Source: Costus lasius (Eukaryota; Streptophyta; Magnoliopsida; Zingiberales; Costaceae). From it: DNA of 64,000 nucleotides. The notes beneath the pieces are model-generated. The model was not told the origin of the DNA. It worked only from the letters and a program-made list of their open reading frames with translations, and made no database searches. A program made the translations under genes and the position numbers. Of the stretch, positions 36,616 through 48,874 are shown piece after piece; within the stretch, counting starts at the first letter, position 1, and every line of letters begins with the position of its first letter. The stretch covers positions 13,980,501 through 14,044,500 of the forward strand of contig CM050447.1 of assembly GCA_027563935.2 (NCBI GenBank), written 5' to 3'.

Positions 36616-39600
36616 ATGCACATGCACTCTGCCATGTCCCTCCTCCTCTTCCTGTCCCTCGCCGCCGCCGCCGCTACTACCATCGGCGCAGTCGCTCCCG
36701 ACGAGCTCCAAATCCTCCTCCAGTTCAAATCATCCCTCAAGCCTCCCGACCCCGCCATCTTCCAATCCTGGGATCCATCCACCTCAATTTGCTCCTTCTC
36801 CGGAATAAAATGTGATTCCAAGAATTCCGTCTCTGAGATCGACCTCTCGGATGGCGGCATTTCCGGCGAGATCCCCTTTGACCTACTCTGCCGCCTCCCC
36901 TCGCTCTCCAGCCTCTCACTGGCTAACAATCTTCTGTCTGGTGCTATCTCCGCCGACGTCCGCAACTGCACCGCCCTCCGCCGGCTCGACCTCGCCTCCA
37001 ACTCTCTCGTCGGTGCCGTCCCCGATCTAGCCCCTCTCGGCAAGCTCCAGCTCTTGAATGTCTCCAGCAACGACTTGACTGGAGCCTTCCCCTGGAGCTC
37101 CTTCGCTGGGCTCACCGAACTGGAAGGCCTCAGCGTCGGGGATAACTTCTTCGATCCCCATCCCTTTCCCGATGTGGTGCTGAGCTTGAATAAGCTCAGC
37201 TGGCTCTACCTCTCCAATTGCAACATCCACGGCGAGATACCGCGAGGGATTGGGAACTTGACGGAGCTAGTCGAGCTCGAGATTGCCGACAGTTTCCTCA
37301 GCGGTGTGATCCCGCCAGAGATCTCAAAGCTCTCGAAACTATGGATGTTGGAACTTTACAACAACTCGCTCACCGGAAGGTTACCGGATGGATTTGGGAA
37401 TCTTACCAAATTGGCCAACTTCGATGCGTCCATGAACAATCTGGAGGGCGATCTCTCCGAGCTCCGGACCTTGACGAGTCTAATCTCGTTGCAGCTGTTC
37501 GATAACAACCTCTCCGGCGAGTTGCCGCCGGAGTTAGGAGACTTCCAATACCTCACCAATCTCTCTCTGTACTCGAATCAGCTCAACGGGACGCTTCCGG
37601 AGAAGCTTGGGAGCTGGACGGAGTTCAACTACATTGATGTGTCGACCAACTTCTTCACTGGCGCGATCCCCCCGGACATGTGCAAGAAGGGGAAGATGAA
37701 GAAGCTTCTGATGCTGGAGAACAAGTTCACCGGGGGAATCCCGGAGAGTTACACCAGCTGCTCGACTCTCATTCGATTCAGGGTGAGAAACAACTCTCTC
37801 TCCGGTGTGGTTCCCGCCGGACTCTGGAGTCTGCCCAATTTGAACATAATCGATCTGGCCATCAACCAATTCCAAGGTTCAATCGGAGCAGGAATTGGCG
37901 CGGCAGGATCTCTATACCATCTTTTCCTCTTCAATAACCGCTTCTCTCGGCGAGATCCCGCCGGAGATTGGAAACGCGACATCAATCGTCAACATAGATC
38001 TGTCGAACAACCAATTTTCCGGCGAGATGCCGTCCACGATCGGCTCGCTCAACAATCTCACGAATCTTTACTTGGAGATAAATGCTTTCTCCGGTACTAT
38101 CCCGGAATCGATCGGGTCTTGTGTCACGTTGACCTCCGTAAACCTTGCTAAAAACCAGTTCTCCGGCCCGATCCCTGCCACCCTCGGCAGCCTTTCGCGG
38201 CTCAACTCGTTGGATCTCTCAGGCAACCAGCTTTCCGGCGAGATCCCGGCGAGCCTCAGCACTCTCAAGCTCTCCTCCCTCGACCTCTCCGACAACCGCC
38301 TCACTGGTCCCATCCCGGCCGGACTCGCTATCGCCGCTTATGGCAGCAGCTTCAACGGGAACCTCGGCCTCTGCGTGGCCAGCAGTGGTGCTGAGTACCT
38401 CAACACTCTGCGCCGCTGTTCTACTGCCATGGGCGGTTCGTCCGACGTGTTTCGCACGATGCTGACCTGCATCCTCGCCAGCGCCATCATCCTCTTTGCC
38501 TGCCTCGGCTTCTACATCGTGCTAAAGAAGCGCTGGGCCGATGGTTACGGCCGCGATATCATGAAGGACCCGTCGTGGGATCTGAAATCATTCCGGATCC
38601 TAACATTTGATGAGCAAGAGATCATCGGCGGGATCAAGGCGGACAACCTTATCGGCAGGGGCGGGTGCGGGGAGGTGTACCGGGTGGAGCTGGCGAGCGG
38701 GGAGGTGGTGGCGGTAAAGCAAATTTGGTGCGACCCGGCGGGTGGCACAAAGGAGCGAAGCACGACGGCGATGCTAGCGGCGCCGGGGCGCCGACAGAGG
38801 CGGCCTGGGGCAAAGGAGTTTGAGGCAGAGGTGGTGACGCTTAGCGCTTTACGGCACGTGAACGTGGTGAATCTGTATTGCAGCATCACGAGCGAGGAGT
38901 GGAGCCTGCTGGTGTACGAGCACCTGCCCAACGGTAGCCTCTGGGACAAGCTCCACGATGAAGCGGCCGCGCCGCCGGCGAAGGTTGCAGGATTAACTTG
39001 GGAGGAGAGGTACGTGATCGCTGTGGGAGCGGCAAGGGGATTGGAGTACCTGCACCACGGCTGGGACAGACCCATCCTTCACCGGGATGTCAAGTCGAGC
39101 AACATCCTCCTCGATGAGTACCTTAAGCCCCGCATCGCCGACTTCGGCCTCGCCAAGATACTGCATTCCGCCTCCGCCGGCGGAGAGGTAGCTTCCTCAG
39201 CCCATGTCATCGCCGGCACTCACGGCTATATCGCCCCAGGTGACTATACTCGGCTTCGTCTGTTATATGCGCAGAATATGCCTATGTTACAGGAATTTTT
39301 TCGTGGCTAATGTAATCAATTTCATCTCCTCTGTTATATGCGCAGAATATGCCTACACATGGCAGGTGAACGAGAAGAGCGACGTGTATAGTTTCGGGGT
39401 GGTGCTGATGGAGCTGGTGACTGGGCGGCAGCCGATCGAGGCGGAGTACGGCGAGAATAAGGACATCGTTTACTGGGTATCGAGGCAGATGGGAAGCAGG
39501 GAGGGCGTGGTGGTTCTGGTGGACAGCAGAATACCGGAGTGTGCCAAGGAGGAGGCGATCAAGGTTCTGCGTGTGGCGGTGCTGTGCACAGCGAGACTGC

Positions 39601-39755
39601 CGGCGATGAGGCCGTCAATGCGGTCGGTGGTTCAGATGCTGGAGGAGGTCGGGTCTGCCCGAGCGGTCGTGAATCAGGTCAAAGACGACAAGGTAGGGTT
39701 CAATGGCGGGCAGGTGACAGAGGTTAAAGGGATCACTACGAAGATCATGCTGTAA
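36616..39755 (+). CDS. LRR receptor-like kinase, HAIKU2/RLK7 type, one frameshift
   Basis: A plasma-membrane receptor serine/threonine kinase of LRR subfamily XI; relatives act in seed growth and peptide perception. Exons 36616-39239 and 39346-39755 with a 106-bp intron. Signal peptide MSLLLFLSLAAAA follows the first Met. The N-terminal cap is DELQILLQFKSSL with CSFSGIKCD; about twenty LRRs follow (SLSLANNLLSG, GEIPPEIGNATS). The membrane segment is near residues 614-634. Kinase motifs are IGRGGCGEVY, VAVKQIW, HRDVKSSN (RD type), DFGLAK and the exon-2 part YSFGVVLMELVTGRQP. One extra base near 37,944-37,948 (TTCTCTCGGCGAG, expected one base shorter) shifts the frame inside the LRRs. Removing it gives 3033 nt, 1010 aa, normal for the family (about 980-990). 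It may be a fresh null or an assembly error, as no other lesion is seen. Confidence 0.9.
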
Positions 39756-40230
39756 AGGTAATTAAGCCTGTTGAGAGAAAAAACAGAATTTTTTTTTTTG
39801 AAGGCCCCGAAGATAGAATCTGGGCTGTTGGATCTGGGCTTTTATGCATCTTATCTGATCCAAGAGTAACAGTGAAGGCTTTTGTTAAAATAAATTTTAA
39901 ATGTCTGAAAATAAATTCTTATGAGTATTTTCTTGACTAATTTTTCTCTTTACTATTGTTGCAAATCGGATAAAGAGCTAATGGATAAGAAACAAATAGA
40001 CATAACAAAAAATGAATGAGTAGACAACATTTATAATTTTTCTTTTATGAGTACACTTACATGAATTTTCCAAGTCATAATTGAGAAAATAATTATCATA
40101 ATTGAGAACTATATAAATAGTAATAATAACTTTCTAATGATAATATATATAACTACTATCTATATAACTATAACTTTCTAGTAATAATATATGTTAAGTG
40201 CTCACTTGAGAGATAGGCCCGAGGAGGGGT
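39756..40230. other. 3' flank of the LRR kinase
   Basis: AT-rich. The 3' UTR and polyadenylation region of the kinase are expected here. No other feature is seen before the segmental repeat begins. Confidence 0.45.
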
Positions 40231-40661
40231 GAAGATCCGTCAATGAAAAACGCCTTTGGGAAATAGCTTTCGAAGAAACTTCTCAAATAAGAGCTCTCAG
40301 GAATAAAAGTCTTAGGGGACATTTTTAATATAGAACTCTCAAAGATAATCTGATATAAAAGCCCTCGGTTAAGAAAGGTCTCAACCACAAACCATGAGCC
40401 AAATGCTCTCAATATAATTCAATCAAGGGACAATTACTAATGGCGATTACATTACTTAGTCGAAAGAACTTAGATCAAATAGTTTACCCAAATAATAACA
40501 CATGCATGTTGAATCATCGTAACTAATATCATAGCCCCTCCAGTAAATATTGCAAAAGAGTTTACATAGTTTATAATTTATAACAATAAAGATTCTTACT
40601 ACTTGAGCTAACTGAAACAGCAGCCAAAAATATTTCAGTGTTTATGGGCTCAATCGACTAA

Positions 40662-41074
40662 GGACGTATTTGGCCCTATTGTTATTAGCTTTATAACTGT
40701 GTTGTACTGTATTGTGCTTCACTGTTTAAATTTTTAAAATGTTTAATTAATAACTTTTTTAACCGTCGTCAAAATTTAAAATTATAAATAAATATATTAT
40801 TTTAAATTTTTAAAAATAATAATATATTTTATTTTTATTTATTTTTAAAATTTTAAGTTATTTAAAATAATAATACCTAAAAGTTTAAATAAATTTATAT
40901 AAATTACTTTTTTGGAGAAGCAGAAGCTATAAAAGCATCAAATTGTAGTTTTCTCAACTTCTGCTTTTTTTAATGCTTTTTTCTGCTTCTGCTTTTCGTT
41001 ACCAAACAGTTTTCTAACTACTTTCTGCTTAAAAGCTGCTTAAAATCAGCTTTGAAGCGAGGCCAAACATGCCC
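40662..41074. mobile_element. Tourist-like MITE (PIF/Harbinger type), 413 bp
   Basis: The ends are GGACGTATTTGGCCCTA and, reversed, GGGCATGTTTGGCCTCG, with the target duplication TAA on both sides (40659-40661, 41075-41077). Copy B keeps the uninterrupted site, ATTGATTAAGTAAGCTCATC, near 52,190. A TAA duplication points to PIF/Harbinger. The interior is AT-rich without ORFs. Confidence 0.8.
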
Positions 41075-41271
41075 TAAGTAATCTCATCATCATCAATTCA
41101 GGGCGACAAGCCTATATAAGCCAATAATTAGGACATCACAAGTATTCTTAAAATAATATAGATAATTACAAGAAATAAACGGGTGTCTCATTTATGGCAT
41201 CATAATTGTTCACTAATACAAATATAAATATATCGATTAATTAGGATTCTTGTTTTATGTTTATTGCCATA

Positions 41272-44200
41272 TGTTACGGCTATAACTGAGAAGAGGAAAT
41301 TTTGACCGCCAGGTAGACCAGACTTCCTCTTCTATTGATTGCTCTTCGAGGTCTTCTTCAACCTCTAGCCCGCGAAGCTCCTCCACAGGTGGGCTGGGCC
41401 ACCAGAACCCCCTCTTCGGTGGGCTTGAAGGGGAACTTCTCCAGCCAGTTGGGCCAACAAGCCCCTGCGCCATGCGGATCTAGACCGAGGAGATGAAATC
41501 GTCGCCGACATGCCCACCCGAGCGCAGCCCGTTGCTGAGGCGTCCGATGGGCTTCTTCAGCTCCAAGCTGCCGGATTGTTGAGGAAGGGAGAGCTTTTCC
41601 TCGCCGACCAACCACCGTAGGGATGAAATCCTCTGAGAACCCAGGCCGGAAGCCTTGTTCTCGTGAACCCACCCACCAGAGGCCATCCCTACAGGGCTGA
41701 CACCATTTCAGCCTCCATTCTCACTCTTTTTCGAGTGTCGTCAGAATCGTCGGAGGCGCTCCTTTTCCCCGCCGCGCGCACGCACCAGAGGAAACCCTCT
41801 CTTCCTCCCTTTTTCCACGCGTGCCAGATAGCTGCACCCTCCCTCCCCTTTTCTCCACGTGGGTTGGTCAACGCCTCTTGACCAAGGGAGGGGCCCACCT
41901 GATGCTGCGACGGAAAACATCCGTCACATTCTCCCCCGCCCAAGCCGGTCGTCACCCTCGACGACGAGCAATGGGGTGTGACTGTCGTGCAACCTTCAAA
42001 GCCGCCTCAACGAGGGAGCTGGTGTCCCGTACCAACTCCGGAACACTATCTCGACGGAGGAATCGGGAAAACACATGACTGTGCCTGCTACAACTCCGAA
42101 ACACCATCTGGACGGAGGAGCCGGGAACGTAGGGCCGACCCACCATGGTCGCCACTGAATGGGACCGCGGCCCAATGCCGTTCCATTTCAACCTCAGATT
42201 CCCCACTCGACGAGGGAGCCAGAAAGCTCCAACCACACCGTCGTCTTCCGTTGCGACTTCGAAGCATAATCGTTGGGGAGCCAAAACCCAATCCGCTTCC
42301 ACTCTCAAATTAGTAGAAATACCATACCTCGCTGCAATCCGCTTCAACTCCGGAGCACCATCTCAACGGAGGAGCCGCAGAGTAGTCCCGCTTACACATC
42401 GGCAGCCGCGCACACGACGGAGCCAGGTGTTGACACAGATTTATATAGCATTTCAAGTATGATTTTACCGTCAAAATCACCTATATTTCTGGGCTTTCTG
42501 CTTCATTATTGCCTAAATTGCTTTACATCTATGGAATCTACACTTCTCTTGGTATTTTCACGTTTTCAGGTCAAAACAACCATAAAGAGGGTGGATTCTG
42601 GTAGAGAAACTCCTCCTAATTCAAGATGACCCTAACTAAAAGTTTTCGGATTCATTGAGGCCTTTATTGGAAATCACGACCGGGTCGCAATCAGAATCAT
42701 GCCCGTGACTTGTCTCCGCATTTAAGCTGCAACTGATAAATCACGACCGGGTCACGACCAAATTCACGCCCGAGATCGCGGACCCGCCTGTTATGAAATC
42801 GCAATTTTAGCCCAAATTTCTTCAATCTAACCTAAGGGGAGGCTGAAGGGCACCTAGGACTTTCCTCCACCGTTGACAAAGCGGAGAAGAGCAGGGTTTA
42901 GACGGCGAATCTGGTCACGAAATCATCATTTCGTGAAAGACACCAGCATAGCAGGTTTTGCAGGGCATGGAAGAAAGCTGGCAAAGGTTCTTTCGGCTGA
43001 GCAGAGACAGCAATCGCAGAGGGTTTTTACAGGGTATGGGAAGGAGAAGAAGGCGCAGACGAGAGGAGATAAAAGACCCTTGGCTTTAAGGAAGAAAGGA
43101 GGTTCACACGGGTAGAAGAAAAAATACGCTTGGAGAGGAAGGAGAAAAACATGGGCTACGCATCTGCATCTATTGAAGACACTTGTTGCGTGAGCTCCTT
43201 AAGGTTGAATTTGTAAGGAAGATCTTAGACTTACACTCAATTTGCTACACTTATTGTATAATCCTTGCAAAACATAGCATGGTCTTACCTTTCTATTGCA
43301 ACTCCTGCGCAAATCTGTTATTACGCTTGATGTTTATGTTTGAGCACATTGTTTACGCTATTACCATGAACATGATAGGCTAAGCTCTAAATCAGGATGT
43401 GGGTTAGCCCTTGATAAATTACTAGTTGTAATGGTTTAGCTCTATTAGTCCAAAGTCCTTGCTCGACCCTATGAGCGTGCCTTGCCTGCATCACTCGGAA
43501 GAGTATGTTTGAACCTTTAATTACCTAAGTAAGGTTAGTTAATCAGTATCTCTAGGAGGGAAACCTCGCTTGCGAATCTGTACTTACTACGGGGATTATA
43601 GGAAGCTTAGACATTTCAGGGAGAAGCTTGTCCGACCGAACGTCGAACCCATTTGGTTGAGAGTTTATCCTTTCCGTTGGCGTGTTATGCCTATGCTGCT
43701 CGAAAGGGAGTGTTTGAGCCTTTAATCACCTCAAGTAAGGTTTGTTAATCAGTATCTCTAGGAGGAAAACCTCGCTTGCGGATCTGTACTTACTAACGGG
43801 GATTATAAGGAACTTAGATGCTGTAGGGAGACACCCGTCCGACCGCACGTCAGAACCCTACGGATTGGACTGATAATCTAGTTCGTGGGAAAAGACAAGA
43901 TTATTGGAGGGAGCTACCTACGTGACAAGGAAGCTGAGTCCCTTGAACTAAACATGATAATGGTAATAGAGCTTGACTAATCAACTGTAAGGAGTCAAAG
44001 TGGTGAACCCATATCGCATTTCTCCATTACAATTCTCTCGTGCAAATTATCTCATTTATGTTCTTGTGCATTTAATCATTCTAACATTTAAACTTCACCA
44101 ATTTCGACGTCGTCTTGCTAGCAAATTCGAGATCTGTCGGTACTTGCTCATTAGTCCCTGTGGGATCGATATTTTATTACTTCAATAGACCCGTGCACTT

Positions 44201-45929
44201 GCGGGAAATGCCTATCTATACCAATGGGCGCTATCACCAGGGAAAGAGATCGACCCACCACAGTCATCTCTAAACTTGGGACGCGGCCTCACGCCGCCCC
44301 GCATCTACCTCGGAGCCGCCTCGATGAGGGAGCCGGGTAGTCCCCCGAGTGCAGTAAATCAGCACACTACATGAACTTGTGCACTGCTTGCCCGCCGTGC
44401 CTTGCTACCCCTTGACCTGGCACCACCATCCTGCCACAAATAGGGCCGGTGAGCAGAAAAATAAATGAATGTATACTTCACCTACACCTTGCAAAGTGGA
44501 GAAAAAGAGCTGAGATCAAATCCACTCCAGTCGATTTACTTCGACATCGTCAAGAAGCTGGAAGACATCTGCAAAAAGGGACTCGTCTCCATATGCATGC
44601 ACCAAACATGAAGCGCCTTGAGCAACATCAACTCCAGGGAATGACAGAGAGAACGAAGGTAAGGAATAATGGGCAACTCCACCCCAACATATCAATAAGA
44701 ATCCCACATATCCAGAAGAACTCTAAGCAATCAAGTCCTTCACAGCTCTCGGCAATCAAAGGGAAGGTGCTTAGACTTTCCTTAGTCCATTACCTGTCAT
44801 AGATAAAAAGAACCACTGAAGAAGCACCAACGAGCTTCTTAATCCCAGCAGTAAGTTCTAGCCGAGAGCATCACAACCGAGAGTTCCCATCAACATGAAG
44901 TTAGCCAAGAGCTCATTCTAAGAGGTCAACCAAGATGGAGAGTCAACAAGTCATAAGTCCAGGATTGGCCAAGAACCCATGGAAGCAAGCTGCTCATGTA
45001 AAGAACCAAACTCTTTATGCAAAGGCTGATTATATTGCAAGATCATCCAGCTTCACGTGAACAAGAATTTAAAATAAAAACTCAGCCAAATTCCAAGAAA
45101 GAAGGTAGCCGAGGATCATCGCAGTGGTTGGGAGAGGAAGAGTTCACTCTAGTCCAGTAGAGTACCGAACACAAGAACAAGGAGTGGTTCCTCTTCCTCT
45201 TCACTGATAGTCTCCTCCACCGTTGTCAAAACAACATCAAAGAAGACAACTGTGTGCTACAGGCCCTTTGGAACGGGAAGGCTCTGATACCCTCTGTTAC
45301 GGCTAAAAGATGAAATTTTGACCACCAAGTTGATCAGACTTCCTCTTCCATTGACTGCTCTTCGAGATTTTCTTCCACCTCTAGCCCATGAAGCTCCCCC
45401 ACAAGTGGGCTGGGCCACCAGAACCCCCTCTTCCGTGGGCTTGAAGGGGAACTTCTCTAGCCAGTTAGGCCAACAAGCCCCTGCGCCATGCGGATCTAGA
45501 CCGAGGAGACGAAATCGCCGCCGACCAGCCCATCCGAGCTACGTTCGATGGGCTTCTTCAGCTCCAAGCTGCCGGATCGTTGAGGAAGAGAGAGCTTTTC
45601 CTCGCCGACCAACCACTGTAGTGATGAAATCCTCTGAGAACCCAGGCCGAAAGTCTTGTTCTCGTGAACGCACCCACTAGAGGCCATCCCTACAGGGCTG
45701 ACACCATTTCAGCCTCCCTTCTCACCCTTTTTCGGGTGTCGCCAGAATCGTCGGAGGCGTTCCTTTTCCCCACCGCGCGCACGGATGAGAGGAAACCCTC
45801 TCTTCCTCTCTTTTTCCACGCGTGCCAGCCAGCTGCGCCCTCCCTCCCCTTTTCTCCATGTGGGGTGGTCAATGCCTCTTGACCAAAGGAGGGGCCCACC
45901 TGATGCTGTGACGGAAAACATCCATCACA
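41272..45929 (-). mobile_element. LARD-type non-autonomous LTR retrotransposon
   Basis: LTRs at 41272-41928 (657 bp, 3') and 45295-45929 (635 bp, 5'), both reading TGTTACGGCT to CATCCRTCACA on the plus strand. The primer-binding site GGTATCAGAGCC is at 45291-45280 on the minus strand. A purine tract, GGCGGGGGAGAA, abuts the 3' LTR. The 5-bp duplication CCATA is perfect (41267-41271, 45930-45934), and copy B keeps the empty site TATTGCCATATACCTAAT at about 52,357-52,374. The 3.37-kb internal region lacks gag and pol; it holds repeats of ACTCCGGAACACCATCT with GGACGGAGGAGCCGG and a nested solo LTR. The LTRs have diverged clearly, so it is older than Copia-2. Confidence 0.9.
42428..44236 (+). 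mobile_element. 1.8-kb solo LTR nested in the LARD
   Basis: TGTTGACACAGATTT to GGGCGCTATCA, flanked by CCAGG on both sides (42423-42427, 44237-44241). LARD repeat sequence continues on each side. Near its right end it has AGTCCCTGTGGGATCGATAT and CCCGTGCACTTGCGG, shared in inverted orientation with the solo LTR at 13421-14889. Both also carry clustered CACGRCCGGG/CACGGCCGTG-type motifs (here 42,670-42,785). Probably Ty3/gypsy, Tat-like. An internal direct repeat lies near 43,500-43,590 and 43,710-43,800 (GTTAATCAGTATCTCTAGGA). Confidence 0.75.
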
Positions 45930-45957
45930 CCATATACCTAATAATGTGCAGTTCAGC

Positions 45958-48358
45958 TCATCGGCATCCAGAAATGGCAGACGCAGTGCTCACCGACGGC
46001 AACGAAGGATACGACACCACGTAATCACCAAACCCTTCATAGTTAAGCATCGCAACCACACCGAAGCTCAGGTACACAGGCGACAGCTCCGGCAGCGGCG
46101 CGTCCCATTCCAAGATCTGCACAACTTGGCGCATGCTCGGCCTCGCCGCCGGCAGCGGGTGCGAGCACAGCAACCCGAGCATCAGCACCATCTCCATCTC
46201 CTCCGTGGCGTGATCCTAGCCTAGCCTCGGATCCCTAGTCTCCAGTATCCTCCCCTTCCGCTAGCTCTCCACCACCCAATCCAACAGCACGGTCTGCTCG
46301 GTTTCGGCGCTGCCCGAGTTGACCGGCCTCCTCCCACATGCGGCCTCCAACATGAAGACACCGAAGGCGAACACGTCGGTTACGGTCATCGCCCTCCCGG
46401 TCCGAGCCAGCTCGGAGCAATGTAACCGATGGTTCCGGCGGCACCGGTCATCTGCGGAACAGTCACATGATCGTACAATATGCCGAAATCGCTTAGTCTT
46501 CCATTCAGATCGCCGTCGAGCAGCATGTTGCTGGCCTTGATGTCTCTGTGTACGATGACTTGCTCTCGGTCCTCGTCCTCGTGCAGGTAGAGGAGACCCG
46601 ACGCCACGCTTTTTGTGTTAGAAAATATTGATCTAACATTAATTATTTATTAATTTAATGAGCCTAATAATATTTCATATTGAATTTGAATAACGATATG
46701 TGTAGCCCACAAGTTTGATAGGAATCATAATGGATAATCCTTAAGGGATTATGAATTCTGCACCCGAAACTCGTTCTACTTGATGAGAATAATATAAAAT
46801 TTTATATTTATATATATGAGGTAGATCCCTATTTGCATTTCGATCGTTTTTTATTTCTACCAGAGCCGTCATATAAAGATAGCAAGTCTTCCCTATATTG
46901 ATCAGTTTCAGATAATCAAATGGATCGATCATTCATGCAAGAAAATTACATACGGATATTATGATTTTATCGAACACTTTCATGATCCGGAACCGCGCCG
47001 CACAGCCCAAAGCCGGCTTGGATTTATCGTAGAGGACATTGTCGAGGCTGCCGTTGGGCATGTAGTCGTAGACCAAGATGAGTTCCCCTTCCCGCCTGCG
47101 GTAGCCGAGTAGCTGGACGAGGTTCCGGTGGCGGAGTTGGCCGAGGCTGACCACCTCCGCTATGAACTCCCTCACCCCCTGTCTCGACTCATTAGACACT
47201 CTCTTCACCGCCACCTCCGATTTGGAAGACGGCAGTACGCCCTTGTAGACCCTCCCGAACCCGCCGACGTCGAGCAACGCCTTGTCCTTGAATCCGTCTG
47301 TGGCTCTGAACAAATCGTCGTACGAGAACCGATGAGGGCCGAACTCGAGCTCCCAATCCTCGCACACCTCCGCATGCTTCATTCTCCACCTCGCAGCGAA
47401 CAAGACGCCGCCCACAACGATCAGAGCAGCCGCTGCTGAAGCTATCAGCAACACGATCTCAAACACTTCCCATCTCCTGCGTCTATGTTTAGGAAGCAAA
47501 GGCAGCGAGTCGTAGTCGAAAGCTTGAACTGCGCCGCCATTCATCTTGATTCTCCAACCGAGAAGGTAATGGGCCGTTCTCAAAGAACCGGACGAGGAAG
47601 AGAATCCCACGTACATGGGACGATCCGTAGCGCAGAACACGCCGGAGAGATTAATTGAAGCAGATACAAGAGGCTTACGAGGCTTCTGCATCCGGATTGG
47701 AGCTAACGTGACATTGATTCGCATGTCGCCGCCGTCGTAGTCCACCCAAACTTGCATGGCCTCCCCGCCGACAAGGCACAAATTGTGGAACAAGCCGGTG
47801 TCGTCAGCATAATAGCCGGCGGTGGAGGAGACGTTGGATTCAAGCCGTTGAGGTCGATGCCAACATGGTTGTCGTCGATGTCTCCGAACAGTTGGCTGTT
47901 CTGGATGGTGTCGAGCTCGACGGCAAAGACGTGGTTGGATGAGTCGCCGTCGTTCGTGCCGAAGAGGCCCAAGTGATCGCTCCCGTAGGCAGCGGAGAAG
48001 TTCTTGCTGGGCGAGACGAGGAAGGCGATGCCATGGCCGCCGAGGTTGGCGAACATGGTGACGATGCCGAACACAAACGTGGTGGAGAAGGAGAAGATTT
48101 TGGCGTCAGACTGGTTTCTGAAGTGAATTGGGAACGGGTAGAAGGTGTGGCCCCTGGCGGCCTGGCCTGCTTCGAGTTGTCAATGAGCATCAGAAGACCG
48201 CCGGAGGTGACAGTGGCCACCCCGTCGAGGGTGAGTTTAGCTCTTCCGAATCCGGTGAAGGCGAATTCAACATTCTCCCTGCTCGAGGCTGCACTTATGC
48301 CTCGGGGAAGAGACAGGAGAAGTCCGGCCATGGCCGCTTGCAGTAACATTGCAGCCAT
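45958..48358 (-). pseudogene. L-type lectin receptor kinase pseudogene (copy A)
   Basis: Starts MAAMLLQAAMAGLLL (signal peptide) and reads as an L-type lectin receptor kinase: a legume-lectin domain, a membrane segment (VFEIVLLIASAAAALIVVG) and a kinase domain. Compared with copy B it has an 8-bp tandem duplication near 48,150, a 1-bp deletion near 47,840, and a solo LTR splitting the kinase before [11 protein letters not shown]. It also has a 6-bp loss just after the DFG Phe-Gly, a 1-bp deletion near 46,410 and later stops. GYC in copy B is GYR here. It ends SGCR and stop, like copy B. It is clearly non-functional. Confidence 0.9.
46614..46976. mobile_element. 363-bp solo LTR inside the copy A kinase region
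   Basis: TGTGTTAGAAAATATTG to TTTTATCGAACA, flanked by CTTTT (46609-46613) and CTTTC (46977-46981). Copy B has the uninterrupted sequence CACGCCTTTGATGATCC. AT-rich, no ORF of interest. An LTR origin rests on the TG/CA ends and the near-perfect 5-bp duplication. Confidence 0.65.
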
Positions 48359-48874
48359 CTCGAGCTGGGGAAACACTGAAAGTAAATGATTCTGATTCAA
48401 ATTCAGGGATCTATTGCATATTCATAAAAAATATGATATATTCTATAGATATAGAACAATATAAATTGAATAAATATTAAAATATAAAAATATATCTAAT
48501 TGTGTCATTAATTTTATATTTATTATCGGGTTAGAAATCTTTCACTTGTTATCTTTCTTTAGATGATTCTTAATGGGAAGAGATCATGTTTGAGGTTAAA
48601 GATATAAGTAAAAACTTAGCCTATATTTATAATGGAAAACCCTAAGCTCCTCCTATAAAAGAATTTTGAATTCGAGTATAAAATTTATAATCCAATAAAA
48701 ATTTCTTTCAAAATCAGTAAATAATATGGGTCGTCTTTTATATTTAATAATGTGATATTATGAGCTTATTAATCAATTAACAAATACTCCTAAAGTAATA
48801 ATGTTAGACCAAAATTTCAAAACCTCGAGCTCGGAAACACTGAAAGTAAATGATTCTGATTCAAATTCAGGAAT
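48359..48874. repeat. 50-bp direct duplication flanking a 415-bp insert, 5' of copy A
   Basis: The 50 bp starting CTCGAGCTSGGRAAACACTG occur at 48359-48408 and again at 48824-48872. The 415 bp between are AT-rich and absent from copy B, which has one version of the 50 bp at 59,828. No transposon ends are seen. The insert separates the pseudogene start from its old 5' flank. Confidence 0.75.

Noticed and set aside
44222..44245. Gypsy primer-binding site resembling TGGCGCC...CCGGGGA next to the 42.4-kb LTR
   Set aside because: The resemblance is weak, and CCAGG duplications fit a solo LTR ending at 44236, with LARD sequence resuming immediately.
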